The notes under the pieces: generated by a model | Told to the model about the DNA's origin: nothing | Databases searched by the model: none | What the model saw: the letters and a program-made list of their open reading frames with translations, nothing else | Assembly (NCBI GenBank): GCA_900316685.1 | Contig: ONDS01000009.1 | Coordinates: forward strand, 62,001-126,000 | Direction of reading: 5' to 3' | From: an uncultured Prevotellaceae bacterium | GTDB taxonomy: Bacteria; Bacteroidota; Bacteroidia; Bacteroidales; Bacteroidaceae | Length of the DNA: 64,000 nt | Made by a program: the position numbers and the translations under genes | Part shown: in pieces, positions 1-8,696 of the stretch | Numbering within the stretch: position 1 is the first letter of the stretch | How the letters are laid out: every line of letters starts with the position of its first letter

Positions 1-968
1 TCAGCAGTGGCGATAGCTTTTCTTATATTGTCTTCACTACTTCCTACAATTCCTTGAAAAACTTTACCTACATCCAGTCTAAGCAAAGGCATGTTCCAAT
101 TTGAAGCAATACTTTTTGCAATCAAACTTTTGCCACAACCTGGAACACCGAGCAAAAGTAGACCCTTTGGTTCTTTTAATCCCCATTCTCTTGCATTCTT
201 TTCATATGCTAATTGTCTTTTTTGGAGCCAGTCTTTAAGATTGTCCATACCACCAACATCTAATAAACTTTCATTTTTGGGGAAATAATCTAAGATACCA
301 GATTTTCGAATGATTTGCTCTTTCTCGGAGGAAACTGTAAAAGGTGAATTCTTATCAAAACTGTCCTTAACAGAGGCTAAACAATATGCTAAATCTGCTT
401 CCATTGATGTCATTCCTAAAGCAGCATCGATCAACTTGTCTCTTAAAGATGTGTTAAGTTCTATTTTTGATTGTCTTGCAACAACATCCAAGACTTCTCC
501 TATTTCATTTCTTTTGGGGAGAGGTATCTGCAAAACCGTTACATATTTTTCGAGTTCTGCTGGTAAATTGTAACTAGAGGATAAAATTATGGCATGTGTA
601 TTATTATTAGTTGCTTCCGCTATTTTCCTAATTAACAATTTGACTTCATCCCTTTCAAAATAGTTGTTAATGTCATCAAGGATAAAAATGTTTTTTTCTC
701 CGGCCTTTTTAGCATTTAGAATATACCCTAACAATTCTATGGGATTCTGCATTCTTTCGATATTTTTTTCTGTTTTATCTGGCATTATTTGCACCAGACC
801 ATAAACACAATCCCACTGAAAAAGGTTTACGGTCTTGCCCTCTCTACGTAAAATATCAACAATACCCTTAATCTTTTGTTTGGTACGATAATACTCAAAA
901 CTATAAAGATACAAGACTGGATAGTATGCTCGTATCATTAAAATCAATTTTTGAAAGATGTCTTCCAT
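1..968 (-). CDS. Ycf46-like AAA+ ATPase (C-terminus cut by window edge)
   Basis: Runs off the left edge; 322 residues are visible from the ATG at 966-968. The N-terminus (LILMIRAYYPVLYLYSFEYY, about residues 8-27) matches the opening of the Ycf46 family, a degenerate AAA+ module that precedes a canonical one. The canonical Walker A (GVPGCGKS) lies at about residue 275, preceded by 'LDVGGMDNLKDWL', typical of FtsH/Cdc48-type AAA domains. The Walker B and arginine finger fall outside the window. It is the last visible gene of a tight five-gene operon, one base after the DUF1257-like gene. Pairing of Ycf46-like ATPases with DUF1257 (Ycf35) proteins is known from other genomes. Its role here is inferred: probably an ATP-driven remodeller serving the upstream helicase and PLD protein. 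Confidence 0.8.
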   Translation of the reverse strand, partial: MEDIFQKLILMIRAYYPVLYLYSFEYYRTKQKIKGIVDILRREGKTVNLFQWDCVYGLVQIMPDKTEKNIERMQNPIELLGYILNAKKAGEKNIFILDDINNYFERDEVKLLIRKIAEATNNNTHAIILSSSYNLPAELEKYVTVLQIPLPKRNEIGEVLDVVARQSKIELNTSLRDKLIDAALGMTSMEADLAYCLASVKDSFDKNSPFTVSSEKEQIIRKSGILDYFPKNESLLDVGGMDNLKDWLQKRQLAYEKNAREWGLKEPKGLLLLGVPGCGKSLIAKSIASNWNMPLLRLDVGKVFQGIVGSSEDNIRKAIATA

Positions 969-969
969 T

Positions 970-1605
970 TTATTTGTTTTTTATATCAACATTATTAATT
1001 CTCCTTGGTTTCATTTTGCCAATGTATTTTGCAGGTACAGGCTTCTTCGTCATTACTCTTTTGTTACCAAGAAGAAGCTCCAAAACATCCATTGCTTCAT
1101 GAGCTTTTTCGTTAACGTCATTCGGCAAATAATCAGAATCTGTTACAATAGTTCCATCATAAAGTATTGAAAACTTAATAGAAGCAAATGGCTCGTCTTC
1201 TGAAGGATCATACGATTTTGCCTCCATAAAGAAACTATACTTTTCTTCCTTAGTTGGAATAAAAGTAAAATCCGAGCGGTATGTAAAACCAGCTTTTTCA
1301 AATTCTGAAATCAAAGCATTCTTTGAGTATTCAGCATTTAACTCTTGAAATTTTACTTTTAATTCTTCTACTTTTTCTTGCGCATTCGGCATATAATAAG
1401 TATTGTAGGCAACTTCATTGGTTAACATATTGAGTTTTAATGCATACTCGCCATAGAAGTTGGAACCAATACCAACCTCAGTAACCAATAGTATATTATT
1501 CTCTATAGAATACTTCCATCCCAAAGCTTCACACGCAGCTTTCAAGACATTAGCATTCATAACTTGTGGATTCCGAGCGAATTTAGATAACTCAAATCTT
1601 GACAT
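970..1605 (-). CDS. DUF1257 (Ycf35)-like protein with DUF2997-like tail
   Basis: 211 aa, soluble, no signal peptide. The N-terminal part (about 1-125: 'MSRFE', then 'LKAACEALGWKY' and a later 'FEKAGFTYRSDF') has the layout of DUF1257/Ycf35 proteins. The segment at about 145-185 (strand 'IKFSILYDGTIV', then a helix with 'AHEAMDVLELLLG') resembles DUF2997, a small family often encoded next to DUF1257. I therefore read this as a natural fusion. The similarity is judged by eye. The gene starts two bases after the PLD gene and ends one base before the Ycf46-like gene, so the three are surely co-transcribed. The molecular function of the family is unknown. Confidence 0.6.
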   Translation of the reverse strand: MSRFELSKFARNPQVMNANVLKAACEALGWKYSIENNILLVTEVGIGSNFYGEYALKLNMLTNEVAYNTYYMPNAQEKVEELKVKFQELNAEYSKNALISEFEKAGFTYRSDFTFIPTKEEKYSFFMEAKSYDPSEDEPFASIKFSILYDGTIVTDSDYLPNDVNEKAHEAMDVLELLLGNKRVMTKKPVPAKYIGKMKPRRINNVDIKNK

Positions 1606-1607
1606 AT

Positions 1608-3989
1608 TTATAATGAATGTAATAATTTACCAATAATTTTAGATGGATCTTGGTAATCGTTCTTATCTAAAAATGTTTTACCAGGGAATAACTGTCTAAC
1701 TAATTTGTTACCCAATTTGACATTATAAAATGAAAACAACTTACCATCAATAGCAATAAACACTCTAGAAGTGCCCTCCTCTTTATCTCTCAAAATATTA
1801 TATTTAAATAACTTAAGTAGGTTAGAGTCACTTAATAATGTTACCAATTTCTCTTTCCATTTATCGCCCACATTTGCTTTTGACGCATTGTTATATAACG
1901 ACAAGTAAAACAAACCTGTCAGATGCTTTAATGTGGATGCAGAATCAGTGGGATCTAGTTCATAGAAGGACAACGCTAAAGTTTGATTTCCATCCACGCT
2001 TTGAGCATTTGCTGTAGATTGGTTGCCAGATTCACTGCCATTGGACTTTGGTTTCTTTATAGACGCATTGATTATGTCCTGTAATTGTAGAATTACATTT
2101 TGAATATCATCGTTTATGAGCGAGGTATCACAAAATGATGATAACTTAAACAGTTTTGCTCTATATGAGTTTATTTCTTTCTGAGACAGTCCATCGGTAA
2201 TCTTGCTTTCAATTTCGCTCTTTAAGGACTCTAATTCTTTCGCTAATATGTCTGATTTCGCTTGTGTTTTGCGCTCCTCTAGCATATTATCGTAATCAAT
2301 AAACAACTCCTCTAGCTTATCATCCTTTCTAAAATACTCAATTTTATCGTTATGATAGTTTTGTATTTCATTAGAAGACAATGTAGAAATCTCTTGCAAT
2401 GCTTTTTCAATATACTTTTCTGCAAATAGTTTCTTTGATAAATGATATTGATTTATTGCTGCTTGATAATGTGCAAGACACATTTCTTCAGCTCTGACAT
2501 GAGTGATGTTTTTAGATGTCACAGAGAAAGACAAAACGTTAAAACTACCAGTGAAAAGAACACATTGTCCATTTTTTACTTCAATAACATTCTTTTTATG
2601 GAATGCAGGAAGTTCCACATGGAAGAATTGCTTAACATATTCGAATTCTAAAGATTCAAGGGCCTTTTGAGATTGATCTCCCACCATTTTATCTTTGTGG
2701 CTGTCAAGTCCCCCATCAGGAGCTGAGTAAGAGACAAACACCTTGCCTCCTTGTTTAAGATAGTTCTTAATCAATGGAAGACGATTACGCATGAACGTGC
2801 CATCTCCCACCCAAGGGCTAGATAACCAGATTTCATCAGGTTTGTCTGTTTGGAAAATAGTATGCAATTCTGACTCAAATGCAATAGAGTCGTACAGTGC
2901 CCTCTTATGAAGTCTTTCTGATAGGTCATCTGGGTTAATTTCTTCTTTATTCTCTTCACCTACTGCAACTTGCTTATCCTCTTGTTCTATAAGTTTCTTC
3001 TCTGCGGAAATAATATTTTTAATATCTTCCTTAACCAAAGGATCCGACTTCGCAAGTTCTATGTCATCATATATAGCAAGGTCTTCACTCGCACTAGCAG
3101 CTTGCAGCATTTGTGAAAACAATGCCTGCTTTAAATCTTCATCTTCCTCAATTAATTGAGATAATGGATATAAAACAGCCTGTGTCGTATCATCATAGAC
3201 AATTGTCCTTACTTGTTTCGTTCTGATACTCTGAACAAAACATACTGTTAAATCGTACTTATAAAAATTATGATTTTGTGGCGTAGCTTCCTGAAGAATA
3301 AATCTTTCTTTTGAACTCTGCATATTAGATGCTTGGATCTCAGAAAGTTCTTTGATTTCCTCAAAAGTAAGAGGCAATAACGATTCGTTCTCTTTGAAAA
3401 AATCGGTTTCGTCAACAAGCTGAATATCGTCAGCAGAAATACAATCTCGCAATCCGGTAAAAGAATGATTTTTATTCAAATACCAAAGTTCAAAATCAGA
3501 ACTAAATGATTTCATTCTCTCACCATGAGCCGCGAATTCCTTACCTTGTTCCGTTATAAAATATGCAGACTCGTCACCTCGTACAAGGTTGTATCGAATC
3601 ATAGTGTCGATTGCACTACGAATCATTTTTTGTTCAGCAATGTCATGCTCAATATCCAATCCCAATATTTTACCAATATTGGAAAGGGATGTTTGTCCAT
3701 CAATACTGATTATGCCAACAACTGCCTTTTCGAACGCAGAAATCTTCTCTGGCTTGTTAGTTACGCCCTTATACGACTGAGCAATGAACTTTATAGTATA
3801 TGGAATATATCCGATAATAAGCTCGGATATAGCCTTGTTATTTTCAATGACTCTATTGAGGCGCTGATCTAACGTCTCTTCAATTATTTCCTGCGTATCA
3901 ACACCTTTCTTTTGAGGTTTTGACTTCAAATTCTTAATCTTTGGGTTGAAATTTTTGTTTCGCCCCTTGTTATATGTATTTTGTTTCAT
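1608..3989 (-). CDS. PLD-fold protein (putative nuclease/phosphodiesterase), 793 aa
   Basis: The middle of the protein (about 385-500) has the phospholipase D fold: 'DEIWLSSPWVGDG' begins the domain and 'HKKNVIEV', 'LFTGSFNVLS' near residues 465-490 form the HxK...GSxN signature. The acidic residue of HxKxxxxD is replaced or shifted (HKKNVIEV), and I see only one clear HKD-type motif, so it may dimerise or be catalytically altered. The N-terminal 180 residues look like a winged-helix region ('LSNIGKILGL', 'YFITEQGKEFAAHG'). A coiled-coil-rich stretch lies at about 530-640. The start codon overlaps the helicase stop by 4 bp, pointing to translational coupling and a joint function, perhaps nucleic-acid cleavage guided by the helicase. 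Confidence 0.7.
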   Translation of the reverse strand: MKQNTYNKGRNKNFNPKIKNLKSKPQKKGVDTQEIIEETLDQRLNRVIENNKAISELIIGYIPYTIKFIAQSYKGVTNKPEKISAFEKAVVGIISIDGQTSLSNIGKILGLDIEHDIAEQKMIRSAIDTMIRYNLVRGDESAYFITEQGKEFAAHGERMKSFSSDFELWYLNKNHSFTGLRDCISADDIQLVDETDFFKENESLLPLTFEEIKELSEIQASNMQSSKERFILQEATPQNHNFYKYDLTVCFVQSIRTKQVRTIVYDDTTQAVLYPLSQLIEEDEDLKQALFSQMLQAASASEDLAIYDDIELAKSDPLVKEDIKNIISAEKKLIEQEDKQVAVGEENKEEINPDDLSERLHKRALYDSIAFESELHTIFQTDKPDEIWLSSPWVGDGTFMRNRLPLIKNYLKQGGKVFVSYSAPDGGLDSHKDKMVGDQSQKALESLEFEYVKQFFHVELPAFHKKNVIEVKNGQCVLFTGSFNVLSFSVTSKNITHVRAEEMCLAHYQAAINQYHLSKKLFAEKYIEKALQEISTLSSNEIQNYHNDKIEYFRKDDKLEELFIDYDNMLEERKTQAKSDILAKELESLKSEIESKITDGLSQKEINSYRAKLFKLSSFCDTSLINDDIQNVILQLQDIINASIKKPKSNGSESGNQSTANAQSVDGNQTLALSFYELDPTDSASTLKHLTGLFYLSLYNNASKANVGDKWKEKLVTLLSDSNLLKLFKYNILRDKEEGTSRVFIAIDGKLFSFYNVKLGNKLVRQLFPGKTFLDKNDYQDPSKIIGKLLHSL

Positions 3990-6900
3990 CTTACCAAGTC
4001 TTGAAGTTGTTTAATGTCAAAATGTTCCATCTCGTCAATTGATCTTTGATAGTGAGCATTCTGTCTAAAGAACTGTCTGTTTCCGACCACGATTAACAGT
4101 CTTCTTGCACGGGAGAAACCTACGTTAATACGTCTAATATCTTCTGCGAATCCATAGCGATGTTCTTTATTGCTTCTCACCGTTGAAATAATGATTATGT
4201 TACGTTCCATTCCTTGGAATTTGTCGACAACATTAATTCGGAATGGAAGCGACTTGTCAATTTTCCCATCCTTATACATTTCTTTAATTTTGCCGTATTG
4301 AGCTCCATAGAACGTTATAATACCAATCTCCTTGTCTTCTGGTTTCTCTTGCGAATCCATAAACTTTTGGAATCCGTCTGCTTTCTGTAAAGCCTTTATA
4401 ACAGTCCTAATAGCATTAAGTTCACCGTTATTTACGTAAGAAGTAGAACCACTTGGCTGACTTTCATAAGTATCTACATCAACCCAGATTGCATGTGTCT
4501 GAGGATCAATGAATCCAGGAAGGGTAAGACCATGATATCGGCTTCCTCTTGCATTGTATTCTTCATTATCCATATCTTTATCGGAAAGACCACACTTCAA
4601 TCCTTCTTCAAGTTCTTCACTGTAGAAATGACTTACCGTATTCATTATCTGCTTATGCATACGGTATTGCGTATCAAGGGTAGCAACTATTGAAGGCTTT
4701 AGCTTAAATGCAGACCTAAACAATATTTCAAATTGCGACTCTTGGAAGCTTTCTATGGTCTCCGCCAACACTTTCTGATTAGCTTTCTTCAATGATGTTA
4801 CAATGTTGTCTTCATTCATCATTGGAGGCAGCTGCTTGTGATCACCTATGATTATAATTTTCTTTCCCCAAACCATAGGAACAGACATTTCCAATGGTGT
4901 AGCTTTACTAGCCTCATCCATTATTACAACATCAAAAGCATTCTCATTGTTACCAAACAATAGCGAATATATTTCTTGTAGTTGCGTTGAACCACAGATA
5001 CTACATGTTGCAGCAACTAAATTGACATTACTCTTATATGCCTCTAAAAAATCTTCACGAGTTTTGCGATCTTTTGCAGTTAAGTCTTTTTTCCATTGTT
5101 CCAAAACTGAAGCATATTTCTCATTATCATCCATATCTTTCAATATAGAATCAATCCATATATTAATACCATTATCACTATTGTTATCAGAAGGCATCTC
5201 GCACCAATCCTCCATAAAGTCAAGCATATATCTTTTGGCCTCAATTCCAATCTCCTTTTCTTCTGACAAATTCTGTAAACGTCTGCGGTAATCTCTTTGA
5301 ACTTTTGGGTTTTTAAAAGAATTGTCATCTCCCATATTTAAAAAAGATGTATTTAGAACTCGAACAGGACGAATACCACGACGCCCTTGAAGACGTTCAA
5401 GTGCATTATCTACTGCTAAATTAGTCTGTGATGTTAGTAGAATTTTAGAATTTGGTTTCTTTAGTATTTGCTGCCATATAATCTCAGCAATAACAGTTGT
5501 TTTACCTGTGCCAGGAGGACCTTGAATAATTGCTATATCTGGAGCAGAAACAGCTTTTGCTACTGCTTCTAATTGCTTCTCATTAAGATAATTCTCTATC
5601 TTAGTTTCTGTTATTCGTTTCTTTACCTCTTCAAGATCTTCGTCAAACTCACCTGCATACCTGGGGTCAAATAAGAAATCACATAACCTTGGATTGGCAG
5701 GAGCGGGAATTCTTTTTGTTTTAGAACGAGGATAGAATTGGTTGGGATTGGTAATACGCAACATAGAATCGCTCAATCTTCTTAACTCTGAAGATTTGCC
5801 AACCATTGGGAATTGCAAGTAGTCACCGACATGAATAAATTTCGCAACTTGCCCTTTGGCATTGCGATCTTCCATGTAATCTATAAAATCTGAACTAATT
5901 TCTAACCTTATACTATTGAGTTTCCTGCCAATGCATCTGCCTAATGTTAAAGCATTTCTTAGCATTTGAGACCTATTCCTTCTCAATTCATTGATTTCGT
6001 CGTAATCCTGATATTCCTCCTCATATGCCATGTCTATGGCTTCGCTAATAGCATCATATTCATTCGCCTTAATAAGATTAACATCTTCATTTACATAACC
6101 ATTTCTAAGATTCTTTTCAAATCTTATATTGAGTTGGTGATCAAACTCAAAAGATAATATGGTTTTACCTTCATCATTAGTATCAAATTCGTTAGTAAGC
6201 AAAGATGGATATAAACTTATACAAGAGTTTATAGCATTATGGAAAGAGCTTAACTCTTCCATATCTGTATATTCTATAGTATAATTAAGAATCTTACATG
6301 TCTCATCGTTTTCAAATGAGGCAGTAAAAGACGGAGTTATCTCTGAGATTTTCTCCGCTACTTCTTTATACACCTTTTTACAATAATTAACATCGTCACT
6401 CAAGAGCTTGATGACAACAGAAGGATGATATTCTTGTTCTTGAATGCTAAGAGACTCACCACAATATTGACGAACCTCAGAAAGTAATTCAATATAATTA
6501 TCGTAATCAGTTGGATAGAACTCAACTAATCCTGATGCAGCTTTGATTTTGATCTGTTTTTTTGAAACAAAATGTAGCTGCATATCACGCAGCAAACCTT
6601 TATTTGGAATCACAAAACACCCATAATCATATTCTTTTTTTATGAAAGTCTTATTGTCATATGCAGCTATGACCTTCTGATGCATCTCATACGCAGTCTT
6701 GAAAAAAGAATAAGAATCATTTGTACTGAAAATATAAGAGACACCATTTACAGAAAGGCCCTCAATTTGTACATCTGGTCTGAATTCTGTTGGAGTAAAA
6801 ATTGCTCTACACGCTGCAATTCTTATACTTTGGAGTGCTGGTTCATTTAAGTTTAGATAAGTTTTACCTTGGGTCTTGATGAGTAGTTGACCACTAACAG

Positions 6901-8050
6901 AATCCAAGACATCAATTACACCAGCCATTTTCTTTATAGCAGACGTAATAGAAGAAATATCTTGATTACTCTTAAAAGAAGTTGTTATAACGGTTTGACG
7001 CTCCGTTGTTAAAGTTTCTGGATATTTTGATAGTACTAATCTATCAAGATATAATGCTTCGCTGTCATCCTTAAAGGTATAAACACCTTCGGCATAATCA
7101 AATTTTGCATCAAAATCTTTTAAGGATATATTTATATCTTCCAACAATTCGTCAAGATTATCAGATGACTGAAGGGTTAGACTACCAGAGAGGACATGCT
7201 TTACATCTTCAGCTAACTTATAGCAGTTATCAGCAGCAGCACTTGACAATTCATCTAATATTTCTTCAGTTATATCAACATATCCTGCAAAAGATATTTC
7301 GCCCTTTTTGTTTGTAACAAATTCAACATTAGGATTGCGGTATTTTGTTGATTGAACGCCTTTAATAGCAGAAATTAGTCTTTGTTGCAAAGTAGGTGCC
7401 TTAACCTTTAAAGTCAGTGTACTATAAGTTCGGTTATTAAATTGTTCCTTTTCTATAGTACCTACTTCTTCAACAATAAACAATTCTTTTTTGTCTGTAT
7501 TTAGAGCTTTTTCGCCATCAATATAAGCTTTCCACATTCTTCGAGATTGCTCTCTGTTAATTTCTCGTATTGGTTCTTTTAAAGATGTTAGGCTCGTGCA
7601 GAAATCCTTTATCTCGCGATATGAGGTCATAAGGTCATTACGATCAAGGAAATCCATGAGGTTGTGGTTAATGTTTTCTTCTGCCATGAATTTTAGATTC
7701 ATGCTTTTGTATTCAGAAGGATCCGTAGGCACAACAATCTCTTCATCTGAGATGTAACTTAAGTAAAATTCAGTTAAATTTTGTCTTGCTGTTACATAGA
7801 CAGACAACTTCAATTCTTCAATAATGAATTGATACTTTCGAAAATCTTTTTTATCCTTACCCTTATACACGATTTTGCATTCATGAACGCCAAGAATGCT
7901 ATCAAATATTTCTTTTGCTGTATGAGTAATAGATTTTATATAGTTTTTGCTATACTCAAAGGCTTGTAGAGAATATACAATAATACAGGGTGTAGACTCC
8001 AGCACCTCTGTAAATAGTTCCTCCGTAATGGTTCTATCTAATTCTGCCAT
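3986..8050 (-). CDS. Superfamily 1 helicase, DNA2/NAM7-like, 1354 aa
   Basis: The C-terminal half is a complete SF1 (Upf1/Dna2-like, AAA_11 + AAA_12) helicase: Q-like motif 'LNEKQLEAVAKAV', Walker A 'QGPPGTGKTTV' near residue 842, Walker B 'VVIMDEASKAT' near 1043, 'GDHKQLPPM', 'DTQYRMH', and motif VI 'RRINVGFSRARR' near 1311. The N-terminal 820 residues have no domain I recognise; they are rich in alternating strands and acidic segments and may bind the target nucleic acid or the partner. No kinase or transmembrane segment is evident, which distinguishes it from MkoA of Mokosh. It follows the 150-aa gene by 6 bp and overlaps the PLD gene by 4 bp. Confidence 0.85.
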   Translation of the reverse strand: MAELDRTITEELFTEVLESTPCIIVYSLQAFEYSKNYIKSITHTAKEIFDSILGVHECKIVYKGKDKKDFRKYQFIIEELKLSVYVTARQNLTEFYLSYISDEEIVVPTDPSEYKSMNLKFMAEENINHNLMDFLDRNDLMTSYREIKDFCTSLTSLKEPIREINREQSRRMWKAYIDGEKALNTDKKELFIVEEVGTIEKEQFNNRTYSTLTLKVKAPTLQQRLISAIKGVQSTKYRNPNVEFVTNKKGEISFAGYVDITEEILDELSSAAADNCYKLAEDVKHVLSGSLTLQSSDNLDELLEDINISLKDFDAKFDYAEGVYTFKDDSEALYLDRLVLSKYPETLTTERQTVITTSFKSNQDISSITSAIKKMAGVIDVLDSVSGQLLIKTQGKTYLNLNEPALQSIRIAACRAIFTPTEFRPDVQIEGLSVNGVSYIFSTNDSYSFFKTAYEMHQKVIAAYDNKTFIKKEYDYGCFVIPNKGLLRDMQLHFVSKKQIKIKAASGLVEFYPTDYDNYIELLSEVRQYCGESLSIQEQEYHPSVVIKLLSDDVNYCKKVYKEVAEKISEITPSFTASFENDETCKILNYTIEYTDMEELSSFHNAINSCISLYPSLLTNEFDTNDEGKTILSFEFDHQLNIRFEKNLRNGYVNEDVNLIKANEYDAISEAIDMAYEEEYQDYDEINELRRNRSQMLRNALTLGRCIGRKLNSIRLEISSDFIDYMEDRNAKGQVAKFIHVGDYLQFPMVGKSSELRRLSDSMLRITNPNQFYPRSKTKRIPAPANPRLCDFLFDPRYAGEFDEDLEEVKKRITETKIENYLNEKQLEAVAKAVSAPDIAIIQGPPGTGKTTVIAEIIWQQILKKPNSKILLTSQTNLAVDNALERLQGRRGIRPVRVLNTSFLNMGDDNSFKNPKVQRDYRRRLQNLSEEKEIGIEAKRYMLDFMEDWCEMPSDNNSDNGINIWIDSILKDMDDNEKYASVLEQWKKDLTAKDRKTREDFLEAYKSNVNLVAATCSICGSTQLQEIYSLLFGNNENAFDVVIMDEASKATPLEMSVPMVWGKKIIIIGDHKQLPPMMNEDNIVTSLKKANQKVLAETIESFQESQFEILFRSAFKLKPSIVATLDTQYRMHKQIMNTVSHFYSEELEEGLKCGLSDKDMDNEEYNARGSRYHGLTLPGFIDPQTHAIWVDVDTYESQPSGSTSYVNNGELNAIRTVIKALQKADGFQKFMDSQEKPEDKEIGIITFYGAQYGKIKEMYKDGKIDKSLPFRINVVDKFQGMERNIIIISTVRSNKEHRYGFAEDIRRINVGFSRARRLLIVVGNRQFFRQNAHYQRSIDEMEHFDIKQLQDLVR

Positions 8051-8056
8051 GTTTAT

Positions 8057-8509
8057 TCATTTTAAATATACGATACTAATATTTCTATCGTACATGTTAA
8101 GTTGTATTCTTCTTATTTCCGCGTTTTCTATTAAGAGCACAATACCATAACTATCGAATGATGCATCCGCTAAGGGTGCACCTAATGCCAAAGCACTTTC
8201 GTCATACCCATAGCCGCGCAGCTCCACAATATTCTCATTTGAAGAGACTATGCGCATACGCTTAGGTGCCATCTGAATATTGTTCTTCCAAATGGGGTGA
8301 AGTCCATCAAGATTATACACGGTAACTGTATATCCTTCGCCTCCTTGAATATTTTTCTCAATCACAAAGCGTCTATTGCACCCGTAATTGTGACCTGATA
8401 CATCCTTTCCGTTTTGGAAACGAATGTGGTCGGAAGTATCAAAAGAAACGTACCCATCGGGTGGATTATTGTTCCCCTCAATTATATTATTGATAAAGTC
8501 TTTTTCCAT
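8057..8509 (-). CDS. Unknown 150-aa protein, first gene of the helicase/PLD operon
   Basis: I do not recognise a family. The sequence is strand-rich and soluble, with no signal peptide or transmembrane segment; motifs such as 'GGEGYTVTVYNLDG' and 'GIVLLIENAEIRRIQLNMYD' suggest an all-beta fold. It lies 6 bp upstream of the helicase start, so it is co-transcribed and is the promoter-proximal gene. About 190 bp of AT-rich DNA separate it from the mobilisation-gene remnant upstream. As the first cistron it could be a sensor or specificity factor, but that is only positional inference. Confidence 0.6.
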   Translation of the reverse strand: MEKDFINNIIEGNNNPPDGYVSFDTSDHIRFQNGKDVSGHNYGCNRRFVIEKNIQGGEGYTVTVYNLDGLHPIWKNNIQMAPKRMRIVSSNENIVELRGYGYDESALALGAPLADASFDSYGIVLLIENAEIRRIQLNMYDRNISIVYLK

Positions 8510-8637
8510 ACACAGATCGTTATTTAGTTTTCCTTCTATTGAATTGTCATATTTTGACCATAAAGGTAATCATATTTTTCGAAATAAAACTAAATTGCGA
8601 GAAGAATCTTCGTTTTTTAGCTACATTTTAACAGTTG

Positions 8638-8675
8638 AGAGCGATTTGCAGACGCAATCTGCTGGAAATCGCTCT
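8638..8675. repeat. Imperfect palindrome downstream of the mobilisation remnant
   Basis: AGAGCGATTT (8638-8647) pairs with AAATCGCTCT (8666-8675), with an inner CAGA/TCTG pairing. It lies just past the stop of the gene ending at 8697 and before the operon at 8509. It could be a terminator for the minus-strand remnant gene, although no T-run follows directly. Confidence 0.4.
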
Positions 8676-8696
8676 AACTTATTTGCTTTGCGTGCC

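Noticed and set aside
1..8509. Assignment of the helicase/PLD operon to Mokosh
   Set aside because: The helicase lacks the Ser/Thr kinase domain of type I and is not fused to the PLD as in type II; Ycf35/Ycf46-like genes are not part of that system.
1..8509. Assignment to DISARM
   Set aside because: No DUF1998 (DrmB) protein and no methylase are present.
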